Source: Gordionus sp. m RMFG-2023
Lineage: Eukaryota; Nematomorpha; Gordioida; Chordodea; Parachordodidae
Length of the DNA: 64,000 nt
Assembly: GCF_954871325.1 (NCBI RefSeq)
Contig: NC_088776.1
Location: 34,954,508-35,018,507 of the forward strand
Direction of reading: 5' to 3'
Positions 1 through 11,059 of this stretch are shown here, piece by piece (the stretch's first letter is position 1; every line of letters starts with the position of its first letter). The position numbers were made by a program, and so were the translations under genes. The notes under the pieces are model-generated. The model was not told the origin of the DNA. It did not search any database and saw only the letters and a program-made list of their open reading frames with translations.

Positions 1-178
1 GGCTATAAGATTCAATGTGTAACTGGCACAACATTGGTGATGAGGTAAACTAAATGATTCTGATAATTCAGAATCCTGTGCAGTATTATAAAGATTTGAT
101 ATAGAAATTGGCACAACTGCTTCATCTTCCAGATCATCAATTGGTTCACTTGTATTATTTTCAATTGGCTTGAAAACT
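1..178 (-). pseudogene. hAT transposase exon, cut by window edge
   Basis: After the acceptor at 180-179 the frame reads VFKPIENNTSEPIDDLEDEA..., then LPHHQCCASYTLNLIA at the window edge. This matches the hAT consensus LPxHxRCAxHTLNLIA. No stop is seen inside the exon. The rest of the transposase lies to the left of the window. Confidence 0.85.
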
Positions 179-239
179 CTTTAATAAATTAAGTAATCAA
201 TCATATATTATGTTTATATTTATTTATAATAAAATAAAC

Positions 240-405
240 CTAAAACATTTTATAAAATTTTTGGCATTATCTGTAATGGTCTTTGAAATTTTATTTTGAA
301 TGCAATAATCCTTAGCTACCAGTCATTCTTTTACAAGCCAACGCTATATTTTTTCTTTCCAAACTTATTGGATTTATATAGTGAGCGGTTACTCCTATGT
401 ATGAA
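240..405 (-). pseudogene. hAT transposase middle exon, decayed
   Basis: Begins SYIGVTAHYINPIS, then ...ACKRMTGS, a stop (TAA), a one-base frame change, and resumes KISKTITDNAKNFIKCF before the donor at 239-238. TDNAKNF corresponds to the conserved hAT TDNGSNF motif, which holds a catalytic aspartate. The two lesions make an active enzyme unlikely. Confidence 0.8.
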
Positions 406-485
406 CTAAAAATTAAAATTTCTTAAAATAGCTGAAATAATTTATTCTTAATTAATTATTATACAAATTTAAATGTTAGCTATAC

Positions 486-892
486 CGGCGATAGGCACTC
501 CAACAATCTGCTGTTGTGCATATTAATGATGGTTCTATAAGACTTTTAATTATTTTTTTCTTTTCATTTTCCCATCTTTGGGAAATTCTACCAACAACTG
601 TCTGTCGGCAAATTATATTTTTGTGTGGAGCCAAAGTGTTGATCCATTTTTTAAAAGAAGGATTTTCAACAATTGAAAATGGCTGCATGCTATCTATAAT
701 AAAAGCAATAATTAAATCATCTAAAGTGCCTTGAGTTAAAGTCAAAGGTCTTTTAGCAAAAATATTATTGGAGGATGAGCCTTGTCCAATATTTTCTTTG
801 GTAGTTTTATTTTCCTTCCATGCTCTATAAATTGGCCATGGTAAAGCAATAGAACTTGTTGTTGCTTCCTCTTCTTCATCGATATAGATCTA
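486..892 (-). pseudogene. hAT transposase exon (N-terminal part of catalytic region)
   Basis: The frame opens after an acceptor at about 893 and runs through an acidic stretch (DEEEEATTS) to the hAT motif TTADCWSAYRR at the donor, where base 486 is the last exon base. Joined to 405 it continues SYIGVTAHYI, the usual hAT sequence at this point, so the intron is real. A transposase of this family cuts and pastes the element and has no known host role. Domesticated relatives (ZBED genes) exist, but the decay in the next exon argues against domestication here. Confidence 0.85.
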
Positions 893-1300
893 AATAAATA
901 TATAAACTTAAAAATTTAGTTATAAAATAAAATTTACCATTTCCATATTGTAATATTAAAATTTGTATGGTTTATTGATAAACTCGGACATAATATTTAA
1001 ATTAATGAATATTTATATATATTAATATTCTATGTATATATAATTCTTTATTATAGTATTAATAAATATTAATATATAATATATATATATTTATTTATTT
1101 CATAATCTCATATGAAATAAAATAAATTTTACAGTCAAATATTTTTATTTATAATAAAAAAAGGGGTATATAAAATGTATCTTAAAAAGTATCTAAAAAC
1201 AGATACAGATTCTAAAAAAATATCTAGATACAGATACCTTTCTAAAAAATCTATTTAGATAGATACTACATTTTTATATCTAGATACTTTAACAACTCTG

Positions 1301-2579
1301 AAAACTATTATAAAAATACCCTTTTTAACTTTCAAATAAATAAAATTCAATCTATTTATAAAAAATTTACTTATCACTATCTTACCAGAGGTCATTACAT
1401 ACATAAACCTTGAAATCATAGTGGCGCGATTGCGATCGCGATTTTTAAAATCCGTTTATAAAAATAATTTTCCTTTATTAATATCATTGATTCTTAGATT
1501 ATTATTATGAATTGAATTAAAGATAAAATTAATGTTAGTGAATAAAAACTGATCTCATTAACAGATTTTAAAAATCGATCAGAGGTTAAATCGCGTTCGC
1601 AATAGCGCCACTTTGAATTTAAATTAAATCGATTGAAATTATTGATCAAATATAAATTGATTGATGTCCAAATATAAATTGATTGATGTAAAAATAAATA
1701 AATTAAATATAAAAATTTATAGTAAAAGACAAAATATATATTAAAAATTTTAATAAAAATCATAAGTTGTATTAATGTCAAATTCATTAATCTGTTTATC
1801 GCCAAAGAGGTAAAAAAAAATTATCATTCGTTTTTACATTTTAAGCGAATTGGTAATAGTTATTAATTAATGACAATAACTATTTTAAAATTATAATTGA
1901 GATAATATTTCATTTAAAGCCTAAAAGTAAAAATATACATTACTCTATAAAAAATAATTTAAATAAAAATACAATTCAAAAATGATTCAATTGTATCTAT
2001 CTTCTTTAGCATCATCTATTATTCCTGATTCAAAATACAGATTTAGTACTAAACTAAATATTAACATTTTTTATTATATATATATAATTTAGCTACATTT
2101 TTATCAATTTACATAAGATAGAGTCAATACTGGTTTTGTGTCTTCTATCAAATTTAATTAGAACATATAATAAAATTATTTAGAATTCATAACATTATCC
2201 TTATAAATATTTAAATAGTTATACAGCTGAAACCACTTAGCGAAACGTTGGAGAAAAAACTTGATAACTTAATTTCTTTTTGGATTTATCCTGTATTTTG
2301 AATTTATTCTATAATTTTAGTTTATTCATTATGTATCTTTCTTTTTTAATAGTTAACTCAAAATATATATTCATATGCATAATTTTTACCTTTAATAAAA
2401 ACTTTTATATTTTTAATATATGATTCTCGTTTTTTTATTTTGTTTTCACCTTAAAATAAGTAAGTTTTTGTTCATTCATTTAATAGGTTTATTATTTGTT
2501 AAACATTATAAATAAAAATTGCACTTATAAAAAACTCCTTTTCATTATCTATATTTAGTTATTCATTAATAAATACGTT
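1301..2579. other. A+T-rich intergenic DNA with one MITE
   Basis: Apart from the small inverted-repeat element at 1420-1612, no gene or homology is visible. Short open frames here are low-complexity and lack domain signatures. Confidence 0.5.
1420..1612. mobile_element. Small hAT-like MITE, 193 bp
   Basis: The ends are inverted repeats: AGTGGCGCGATTGCGATCGC on the left, and on the reverse strand from the right AGTGGCGCTATTGCGAACGC. Both are followed by similar GATTTTTAAAA(A)TC blocks further in. No coding capacity. The AGTGGCG start is typical of hAT-derived MITEs, but I could not find a convincing 8-bp target duplication, so the superfamily is a guess. Confidence 0.65.
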
Positions 2580-2587
2580 GCCTCACC

Positions 2588-3079
2588 CAACACATAGCGA
2601 GGGCGGTAGGAACTTGCATCATTTATTTGAGGGGGATAGGATAAATTTATTGTGGGTTATTTATTTAATGAGGAGAAAATATATTGTTGTAAAAATTAAT
2701 ACTTTTATTATAGACCTATTATTATAAAATGATATTGCTGATCGTCGACCGACCAAATCTATATATAGCAAACAATCATAGACATTATTTTCCAAATAAG
2801 GATTATACATTCTCAGCAAGCTCATATTCATGCTAAACAATTTGCGCATTCATTGTAAATGAAGAGGTTTTTAACTTAATTTATGATCTAAGAAATAACT
2901 ATTATATTCACAATAATTTGATAGTTGGTAATAAAGCTTAAATAATTTTAGTTATTCTTTTTAAAATTTATGAAAGGAATGTCATTATAATTAAAAAGGT
3001 GTAATTAATAATGTAAAAAGGCGCCGGAAATATTTTAGGGGGGGGGAGGGTTAGGCATAGGTTTGTCATGTAGACGCTG
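2588..3079. mobile_element. Non-autonomous hAT element, copy 1 of a two-copy family
   Basis: The right end reads CATGTAGACGCTG and the left end CAACACATAGCGAGGG. The flanks form an imperfect 8-bp target duplication: GCCTCACC at 2580-2587 and GTCTCACC at 3080-3087. The interior is homologous in the same direction to 30478-31056; both contain GACCAAATCTATATAT followed by GCAAACAATCATA. No transposase frame. The 7/8 flank match fits hAT insertion. Confidence 0.75.
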
Positions 3080-3087
3080 GTCTCACC

Positions 3088-4260
3088 ATCCGAATTCTCT
3101 AACAACTTAAGTCATCTTCAAGTTTGAGATAATATATAAATTCAAGAACACCTAAAAATAATCCTCTTAAATGGCATAAGATATTATTAAAAATATTTTA
3201 ATAAAACATTTTCTAATTTTTTTTAGTAGATGACCAATAATTTTATGGCATGTATTTTTAGATGACATTAAAAATATTGCATTTAACTGATTCATAAATC
3301 TTTAATTTAAAATGTTTAAGAAAACCTAACCTTAAAAGCGGTATGCTCTGCAGATACTACGGATTGTAAATATGTGAACAGCTTCGTAAAATTTAATTAT
3401 TTTAAAAGTAAGAAATCCGATATTTACAATGACAAAACATGACAATACTCTTCACAGCAAAAACATTTTGGGAAAGCTTCTTCTGAGATATATAAATCAA
3501 TCAAATTATTCAAAGGAGGATCTATTTTTGGAATTGGCCGCCTTATACACTATTTATCTTTAATAATGGATATTACAATGATTGATTGATTTATAATTGA
3601 TAAATTAATAAGACGATCTATCAGGACTTTTGAAGTTTAAAGAATGATTTTGGGACCTACAAAAATAAGGTGTCAAACTCAATTAAAAGTAAGCATTATT
3701 GCTCTCCCAACCATGTTAGTCCATCGAAGAAATAATTACCTCTTGAGATAAGGGGGTCGAAGCTAGCTAGGTTTCCGCATAATAAATGTAGAAACCAGGG
3801 ATGAAAATATCTTATCAGTCGATCCTATTTCTAACTTTACACTTGATCTGAAAATCTCTTTTATCATTCGTGTTATATATATGTATTCTTTTTTTTGAAT
3901 TTTGCGTATTCAATGTCAGATAACCTTTAGTTTTGCGTAATCATTGTAATTTTTTTATTTGGATTATTTTGTCAAGTCATGATTATCAAAAATATAGATT
4001 ATTAATAAATATTTATTTATTTTACAAAATGCGCAAGATATAAAAGACATAAAAAAGGAAAAATTTATTATTATTTTTATTTTTTGATTTAAAAGATACA
4101 CGTGTATTTTTATTTTATATTTTAATATATTATTGTGCTTTAAAAAAATTGGAAATTATTATATTTCTTTTTGCCCGATCTATACTAATTTGTATTTGAA
4201 AATAGTTGTAAGAAAATTATTATTAAATAAATTATTTAGCCTAAAATTTTGTGTCGTTTT
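3088..4260. other. No gene recognised
   Basis: A+T-rich sequence with no open frame of note, no clear repeat ends, and nothing else I can support. Confidence 0.4.
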
Positions 4261-4925
4261 ACCTAAGTCCTCTTAAGTGAGGCAGTTGAATATAAAAGAA
4301 GAATACCTAAGTCCCCTTAAGTGAGGCAGTTGAATATAAAAAAAAAGGATACCTAAGTCCTCTTAAGTGAGGCAGTTGAATAAAAAAAGGATACCTAAGT
4401 CCTCTTAAGTGAGGCAGTTGAATATAAAAAAAGGATACCTAGGTCCTCTTAAGTGAGGCAGTTGAATATTAAAAAAAGGATACCTAAGTCCTCTTAAGTG
4501 AGGCAGTTGAATATAAAAAAAAGGATACCTAAGTCCTCTTAAGTGAGGCAGTTGAATATAAAAAAAGGATACCTAGGTCCTCATAAGTGAGGCAGTTGAA
4601 TATAAAAAAAAGGATACCTAAGTCCTCTTAAGTGAGGCAGTTGAATATAAAAAAAAGGATACCTAAGTCCTCTTAAGTGAGGCAGTTGAATATAAAAAAA
4701 GGATACCTAAGTCCTCTTAAGTGAGGCAGTTGAATATAAAAAAAGGATACCTAGGTCCTCTTAAGTGAGGCAGTTGAATATAAAAAAAAGGATACCTAAG
4801 TCCTCTTAAGTGAGGCAGTTGAATATAAAAAAAAGGATACCTAAGTCCTCTTAAGTGAGGCAGTGGAATATAAAAAAGGATACCTAAGTCCTCTTAAGTG
4901 AGGCAGTTGAATATATAAAAAAAAG
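4261..4925. repeat. 44-bp tandem array, about 15 copies
   Basis: Fifteen head-to-tail units start at about 4261, 4305, 4351, 4393, 4437, 4482, 4527, 4571, 4616, 4661, 4705, 4749, 4794, 4839 and 4882. Each is an A-tract, then GGATACCTAAGTCCTC and TTAAGTGAGGCAGTTGAATA. Units differ mainly in A-tract length (42-46 bp period) and a few substitutions (CTAAG or CTAGG). The core CCTCTTAAGTGAGG is a near-palindrome around CTTAAG. Homogeneity suggests recent expansion. Non-coding in all frames. Confidence 0.95.
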
Positions 4926-7900
4926 GGATTACCAAATTTCCTATCAAGCGATTTTCACAATAAGGTCTAATAACGAGCTTTGTAGCACGGAAGTGCTGCC
5001 CGTTTTTTGTGAGATTTTCACAAGTTATAGTAAGCTCTGTCGCACATATGTACTGCCGAACTTTTTTTTACAATTCGTTAAATCATTAATGAATTATTAT
5101 AGACGTGCGACACAAGGGCCTAAATCCAACGACTGAACAATGTAAATATATGTAAAATCGCCACTTTTATAATATAATAAATATTTAAAATTGAAATAAA
5201 ATGTAAACCAAAATACTATGTTGAAAGAATTTGGCAGGTTCTTAAATCTAAATTAGATTTAATCTTAGAATTACAGAATAATTGTTTTTTTGTCTTATAT
5301 ATTTAATTACGAGGTCAATGTTCACAATGAATGATGCGTACATTAATATTTTTTCTTGTGGAGCTCAATCATTGGCTCAAACTTAATTACTCAGAATAAA
5401 CTGACCTCAAAAATAAATAATCCTTAAATCCTTAGCATATAAATTCAACTTTTATAAAAAAAATACTTAGCTCGGAATTAAATCTTAATGCCCATACAAA
5501 AAACTAAATAGCTAAGAATAGATAATCATTTCCCAGAATCAGCTTTCGATTTAGGTATAGAAAAAATTTACATAGCAAAAAATTTCAGCGATTTTCTTCT
5601 TAGAAATAATGTAATAAATTCTGAGAAAATCAAAGTTTTACTTGATATTTAAGTTTAAGAAAATCAATTAATATTCTTTACCCCCCCCCCCCCCCCAAGA
5701 AAGAAAAGATTTTAGTCCGTGATGAAATTTATCTTTAAAAATAAACGTGTTCTGTATGTATTAACGGAAATTATTTGGAATATTTCATTTTAATTATTTG
5801 GTCCATACCTGGCGACTTGCGGGCACAAAGGGTCTGATTTTTTTCCCTTTTATATAGAGGTAAATCTTTTTCATTGATATACAATTTCTTAAATTTTATT
5901 TTCCTTGATTTTTGTCATTCACTTTTCTAAAATTTCCACCTGTCCTTTTTAATTTATGATCCTCAAATTGAATTATCAAAATTCTATTTTATATGTTCAA
6001 TTAGATTTAATATTTAGATTTTATCTTAATTAAATGTATCCTATTGAATCAATATTTTAGCTTAACAATCATTTTATCAAATAAATATATATCTAAGTTT
6101 TAAAATTTTAATATTTTTAAATGAATATCAAAAAGTATTTACATAGAACATTAATAATTTCATGGCTTTTTAGATTCCAAAGTAAAGTTTTCTCTGTAAG
6201 GTAAAAATAAATAAATATATACACAAAGTAAAATAACAAAATAGAAACATCCGGTTGCTAATGAAAATTATATTTATCTTTGCATACAAGATATTCCATT
6301 AAAGGACTTACTCAGTTCTACTCTAGTCTACCCCCTCCCCACATTTTGCACCTAAGAAATCCCTTCCCCCTCCCATCCAACGAAATATTGTAGATTTTGC
6401 GCTTTTAGCCATTTCTAAATATTTGGAAGTGAATTGTAATAAAAAATATTTACAATATAAATTAACCTTAATATCAAATAAATTATTAATATTACATAAA
6501 TTATTAATATCGCATAAGTTATCATTAATTACATAAATTGTGATACATAATTTAGTCTTTTAACAATTTTTTATATTTTTCTAACTGCACGTTTTAATTT
6601 GTTTTAACTTCATATTTGAATCAACTAATTCGCCATAAAAATGTCAAAATTGTTGAAAATATGCAATTTCCAATAGAATCAGAGCGATATATGTACTTTC
6701 TGATAAAATATTTAAGTCACCCCCCGCCCCAATCTCAGTGTCCTCTGATAAAAATTTCCTAGTTATGGCCTTGCACTAAACAAATAAGATACATTAATAA
6801 TTACTATTTAAATATTATTCCTACAGTTAAAATTTGTAATTTGGATAATTAAGCTAGTCCAATCATTTTGTAAGTAAAATTAAACGTAAGAAAGACTAAA
6901 TAATTAGTAATTTAGAAACAGTTATAATAGTTATTAAAATATTATTAAGATTATAACTTTGTAATTTAGATAAAGCTAGCCTAATCATTTTATAAATAAA
7001 ATTAAATTTATGAAAGTCAATTGATAATTTTACAGTGATAATATTGTAGAAAACTACAAGATTTTATAGAAAAATATTAAAGAAATATTTTTATTCGAAT
7101 AATATTCGAATATTATTTTTTGCTATTTGAATAATATTTGTGAATATTAAAATGAAATTATTCTATTATAAATAAAGATCGAATATTTAAAAAAATAATT
7201 CAAATATTTGTTACTATTGCCATCAAAAAATGCCATAAAATTTTCGAAGCAATGCTAATGCTTGCAAACCTTCTCTCACACAATAATTGAACCTTTTGAG
7301 AACCCATTTACGGCAGAATATATATTCAAGTAAGTTATAAAAAAATATTTGCCCGACACTCTTCCTGGCTCATTCTTACCTTAATGATATTTCCATGCAT
7401 TCACCTTTAAATCTTTCATTTACATGTTTTTTATTATTTTGACAAAGTCAGTAAGTGATTATTAATGCCACCTGTTATTATATAATATATTAAATACCTT
7501 TTTTTAATGTATCTAATTTAAACCGTAGAATTAAACATGCCTTGAGAATAATAATTTTATAAAAAGTTGCAATACAGTATAATCTCTTTGTGAAACCGGA
7601 TATGGTGAAAATTTCCTAATGTATCCAAATCTCAAAGTCCAGCCAATTATACTATTTGTAGTGGTATACATATAGAATATAGTAGAATTTTAGTTTTTGG
7701 GAAATATTTTTTTATTTACATTGCATATTAGATAGGTTAATAGTAAACCAAAAAAACTTCCATAAATCTACTCGAAATTTACGACGTAGGGTTTGCATTC
7801 GAAATTACCTTACCTCCATTAATTCTTGTTGGAATATTTTTTTCGTATAATAACTTTATATCGGATATAATGTAAACTCGATATGGTAATCGAAATTTCC

Positions 7901-8200
7901 TTTTTCACATCTAGTATATACTTTTCCAAATTTCCTTTTTCACATCTAGTATATATAACTAAGTTTTCCTTTATTATCACACTAAAAGATGGGATAAAAA
8001 TGTGTCACCTTTAGATAAGATTCTATTTTTAGTCACAAATTTCTTTATTCTTAAAAAAATTTTTATTTACCATGTTGTATGGGTTTAGAAAATTTGGGTA
8101 TAAGCAAATTTTTAAAACTTATAAATTTCAAACAATATTATTCTTAACTTAACTACTATTAATAGATTTTCTATATAGATTTTTTATAATATAAATTAAC
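4926..8200. other. A+T-rich DNA without a recognised gene
   Basis: About 3.3 kb with no supported exon. It has a short imperfect duplication at about 4940-5080 (GATTTTCACAA repeated), a C-tract at about 5682-5696, and C-rich patches near 6330-6375 and 6720. The missing 5' exons of the EGF-discoidin gene could lie here, but I found none. Confidence 0.4.
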
Positions 8201-8462
8201 AAAATTCATGAAGAAAGTTCTTGAAATTTACAGGATAAATACTTTATACAATGAGATTCCGGCAAAATCAGGTCTTCCAAAATTTAAAAAAGCATGCCTT
8301 ATAGATAATATTTATTTATTTTTTAAAAACCCCGGGTTTATAAAGCATAGTCCTGATATTGATAAACCTACAACATCCTATACATCTCATTAATAAATAT
8401 TATGTTATAATAGCCCAATTATAAATTTATACATTCATTTTAAAAAATTTATAATAGTACAG

Positions 8463-8664
8463 AAGATGCGAATTATACGGATACAGAAAGTCAACCTTAT
8501 TTCCCATTCTCAACCTTTTTCAAAAAATTGACCAACGATACGTCCAAAAATTTTGACAATCCTTTTATCTTCAATACAGAAGAGTGGCATATAAAAATAT
8601 GGGAGGATTCCGATTTAGAACAGAGAAGAGGAATAAGGAAGGCCTTCAGGACAATATTCCCAAG
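8463..8664 (+). CDS. EGF-discoidin gene, first recognised exon
   Basis: After a good acceptor (TAATAGTACAG) the frame reads DANYTDTESQPYFPFSTFF... and ends AFRTIFPR, splitting the last codon at AG before the donor at 8665. The next exon completes it as R and continues WEC. I recognise no domain; the segment is polar with one N-glycosylation-like site (NDTS). It begins in phase 1, so at least one upstream exon exists. Its final 60 bases plus 40 bases of intron are duplicated in tandem immediately downstream. Reading through the first donor meets stops, so the first copy of the donor must be the one used. Confidence 0.7.
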
Positions 8665-8804
8665 GTTTTTTATTCTTTTATCAATAAATTTGAAATAAGA
8701 TATTGGATTCCGATTTAGAACAGAGAAGAGGAATAAGGAAGGCCTTCAGGACAATATTCCTAAGGTTTTTTATTCTTTTATCAATAAATTTGAAATAAGA
8801 TATT
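8605..8804. repeat. 100-bp tandem duplication across a splice donor
   Basis: Bases 8605-8704 and 8705-8804 are nearly identical (period exactly 100). Each unit holds the last 60 bases of the exon, the donor AAGGTTTTTT and about 40 intron bases. One substitution is seen (CCCAAGG versus CCTAAGG). The near-identity implies a recent event. Confidence 0.95.
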
Positions 8805-10817
8805 ATAGCTTTCATTTTGAAATTTTATCATTATTATGAGATACAAATCATAATCTAATAGCTTAAATCTTAGGTTATTATATAGATTAACGTAAATTTA
8901 ACTTTGCTACAAAAATAGGCCATAAATTATGTTATATATTTTTTTTAAATAGTAAGAACTCCGTAATGTACCGAAAACACATTTATAACAGACTTCCGCC
9001 ACTTCCTCCAAATGAAGGTTTCCTATAAAAAAATTTACATTTTGATTACCATAATCTAATGTAAATATGATATATATATATATATATGTGACATAATTAG
9101 ATGAATAAAACATTAAATTATAATAATACGGATTTGAGGCATTATTGTGTCAAAAAAATTTATAGCCTTGAATCTAAAGATTAAAGAAAAGAAATAAAAC
9201 AAAAAAAAATGAAAAGAAAATGTTTTACATTCTTTACATATTTAGCGGTTTGCTTCAAAAACCATAAGCATAGTGTTTTCAAATTAGAATGGTTTTTAAG
9301 AAAAAAAATATAAAATATAAAAACTCAAATATAATTTGCACGCTTTTCAAAAAAAATTAGAATTTTACCGATTTGGATGTTATCGTTTAAGGTTAAAATG
9401 AGAAAGAGGATTAAATAATAAGAGCGATTCAAAGATTTATCATAAAAAATAGGGTTAAAATCAGGCTGTACACGTTTATTGACTTAGTTTAATATTTTTA
9501 ATATCTTAAATTGTTTAAAAACCTATGGGGTAGGTAGGGTAGATTATTGGGATACAGTAGGCCAATGGGGCACATGAGTTAAATTTTATTGTCTTAAACT
9601 AGATTAGACCAATAATATTAAGTATTATATATATGTATCAAATGAAAGCTTGAACTCTGCAATATAACCTATGTGAGTTTTATATTATATCATAGCATCA
9701 CCTATTTGTATTTTTATATTATCTTTTATTACAACTTCGGATTAAGAGCACTTAGTATTGGGGCATGTAGGGTCAATTATATCATTAAATATAACATTTA
9801 CAATTATTTTATCTTAATTTTGTTTATTAGATCATAAAATTTTCTATTTTTAGTGTTTCCCATATTCATTATTTTTTTACATGTGTGATCCTATGTATCC
9901 CGTGTGTCATTTGTTTTTTTATTTAAAAATTCAAAATAAGTTAAAAAAATTAAATTGATTTTAAAAAAATTAATTATTATTAGAGACATCATTTAGTCAG
10001 CTATTGTTTGTGAAAGTTTGAAATAATTTTTATTAAGAGTTTTTGCAATATCCAATCCGCCGTGCCCAGGTCTTCCCTATTCTGCACACACTGGAATAAA
10101 CTTCCGACAATATGATATTTTTTTCATTTAAAAAAAGCGCACTGATTTAAATTTAAAGATATCACAATAATTGGTTGAAAGCCTGGCTCAGGATTAAAAT
10201 TTGGTGGGGCCGGGCCCTGTATTTAAAAATATCAAAAAAAAATTAAAAATAATGATATTTTATTTTATTAAAATAAATTATTTTTTGAAGAAACATGTTA
10301 TATTTTTAATATATTTGATTTGAAAATAATAATTTTTAAAAGTTGTTTATAATCGTTCTGCCACCTAAATTTAATACACCTAAAATATTTTACTGGCTAG
10401 AAATTCGCAACATGTGGGTTCCGAAAATTTTTTTTAAGCAATGAGAGAGCGGCGGGCGATATATCATTATAAAAATAAATATATAGAAAGTTAGTTGCTA
10501 TTTGCGGCACCTTTAGCTAATTTAACATGGCTTTCACTGCCTTTTATTAATTTAGAAAAATAATAGATACAGGCTTATGAGTTAGTCCATTCATTGACGT
10601 TTAATTTGAGAAAAAATATTTTGAGCACACCTAAATAAAAAATATTAACTTTTTAGTGCTCACGCATAATGAGAAAATATAGCGATATCCCTGGTTCATA
10701 TTTTATAAAAAAACATCATTTATTTTATTTTTCTAAACAACAAGGATAATACAATCTGTTTAAATTATTCCTATAATATTATAATTATCATATTTATGCT
10801 AAAAAAAATAAAGTGAG
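8805..10817. other. Intron of the EGF-discoidin gene
   Basis: A+T-rich and without coding signal. A G-rich patch with GGGTAGGTAGGGTAG lies near 9525-9541, and GGGGC(A/C)C-type patches near 9575, 9760 and 9890 look like a decayed repeat. A fragment with GGTGGGGCCGGGCCC near 10203 belongs to the GGCC-rich repeat class seen elsewhere in the window. Confidence 0.5.
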
Positions 10818-11059
10818 ATGGGAATGCAACCCATTCTATTCGGGGGTCGATTTTTGTGGTTCAAATGCCGATTGCGTTGAAATTGAAGCCTTGCAAATTA
10901 CAAATGAAACTATAAAAAATCCAGAAGGGGCAGCAAATAATAACACCGTAGCACCTGAAACCACATTACCCTTAACAAATAATGTAGCATCAGAAGATGA
11001 AGTAGAGTTTTTTAAATGCATATGTGATCAAGGCTGGACAGGAAGATTTTGCGAAAAGG
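10818..11059 (+). CDS. EGF-discoidin gene: EGF domain 1 exon
   Basis: The exon encodes WECNPFYSGVDFCGSNADC..., a long polar insert, then KCICDQGWTGRFCEK. The six EGF cysteines are present, with C4-x-C5 and the GWTG-x-x-C6 ending. The insert between C3 and C4 is about 47 residues instead of the usual few, is rich in Asn, Thr, Glu and Pro, and contains N-glycosylation sites (NETI, NNTV). The start at 10818 is chosen because the AG at 10816-10817 gives the phase left by the previous exon. The end is set by the donor GTATTT at 11060. Phase-1 exit is usual for EGF exons. Confidence 0.85.

Larger units (their letters stand above)
1..1300 (-). mobile_element. hAT transposon (BED/ZBED-like), runs off left edge
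   Basis: The minus strand carries a hAT transposase in at least three exons: 892-486, 405-240 and 178 to the window edge. The phases agree at both GT-AG junctions (486/405 and 240/178). The presumed 5' end lies at 1300, where the minus strand begins CAGAGTTGTTAAAGTATC. About 110 bases inside it repeat TATCTAGATAC / AGATACAGATAC motifs, which look like subterminal binding sites. No BED zinc-finger exon was found between 893 and 1180. One in-frame stop and a one-base frame change in the middle exon suggest this copy is dead. The left end and its target duplication lie outside the window. Confidence 0.85.

Noticed and set aside
1420-1612. 8-bp target duplication of the small MITE
   Set aside because: Flanks (GAAATCAT and TTGAATTT) do not match under any one- or two-base shift I tried, so no duplication is claimed.
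4261-4925. CRISPR-like array of regular repeats
   Set aside because: The whole 44-bp unit repeats with no unique spacers, no cas genes are present, and the window is animal DNA. It is a tandem satellite.
8208-8393. Possible upstream exon of the EGF-discoidin gene
   Set aside because: It is open and just upstream, but has no GT donor at a phase that fits the exon at 8463. The only phase-compatible site (GTCTTC) is weak.
9525-9541. Telomere-like GGGTAGGTAGGGTAG
   Set aside because: Only three irregular units inside an intron; not a telomere repeat run.
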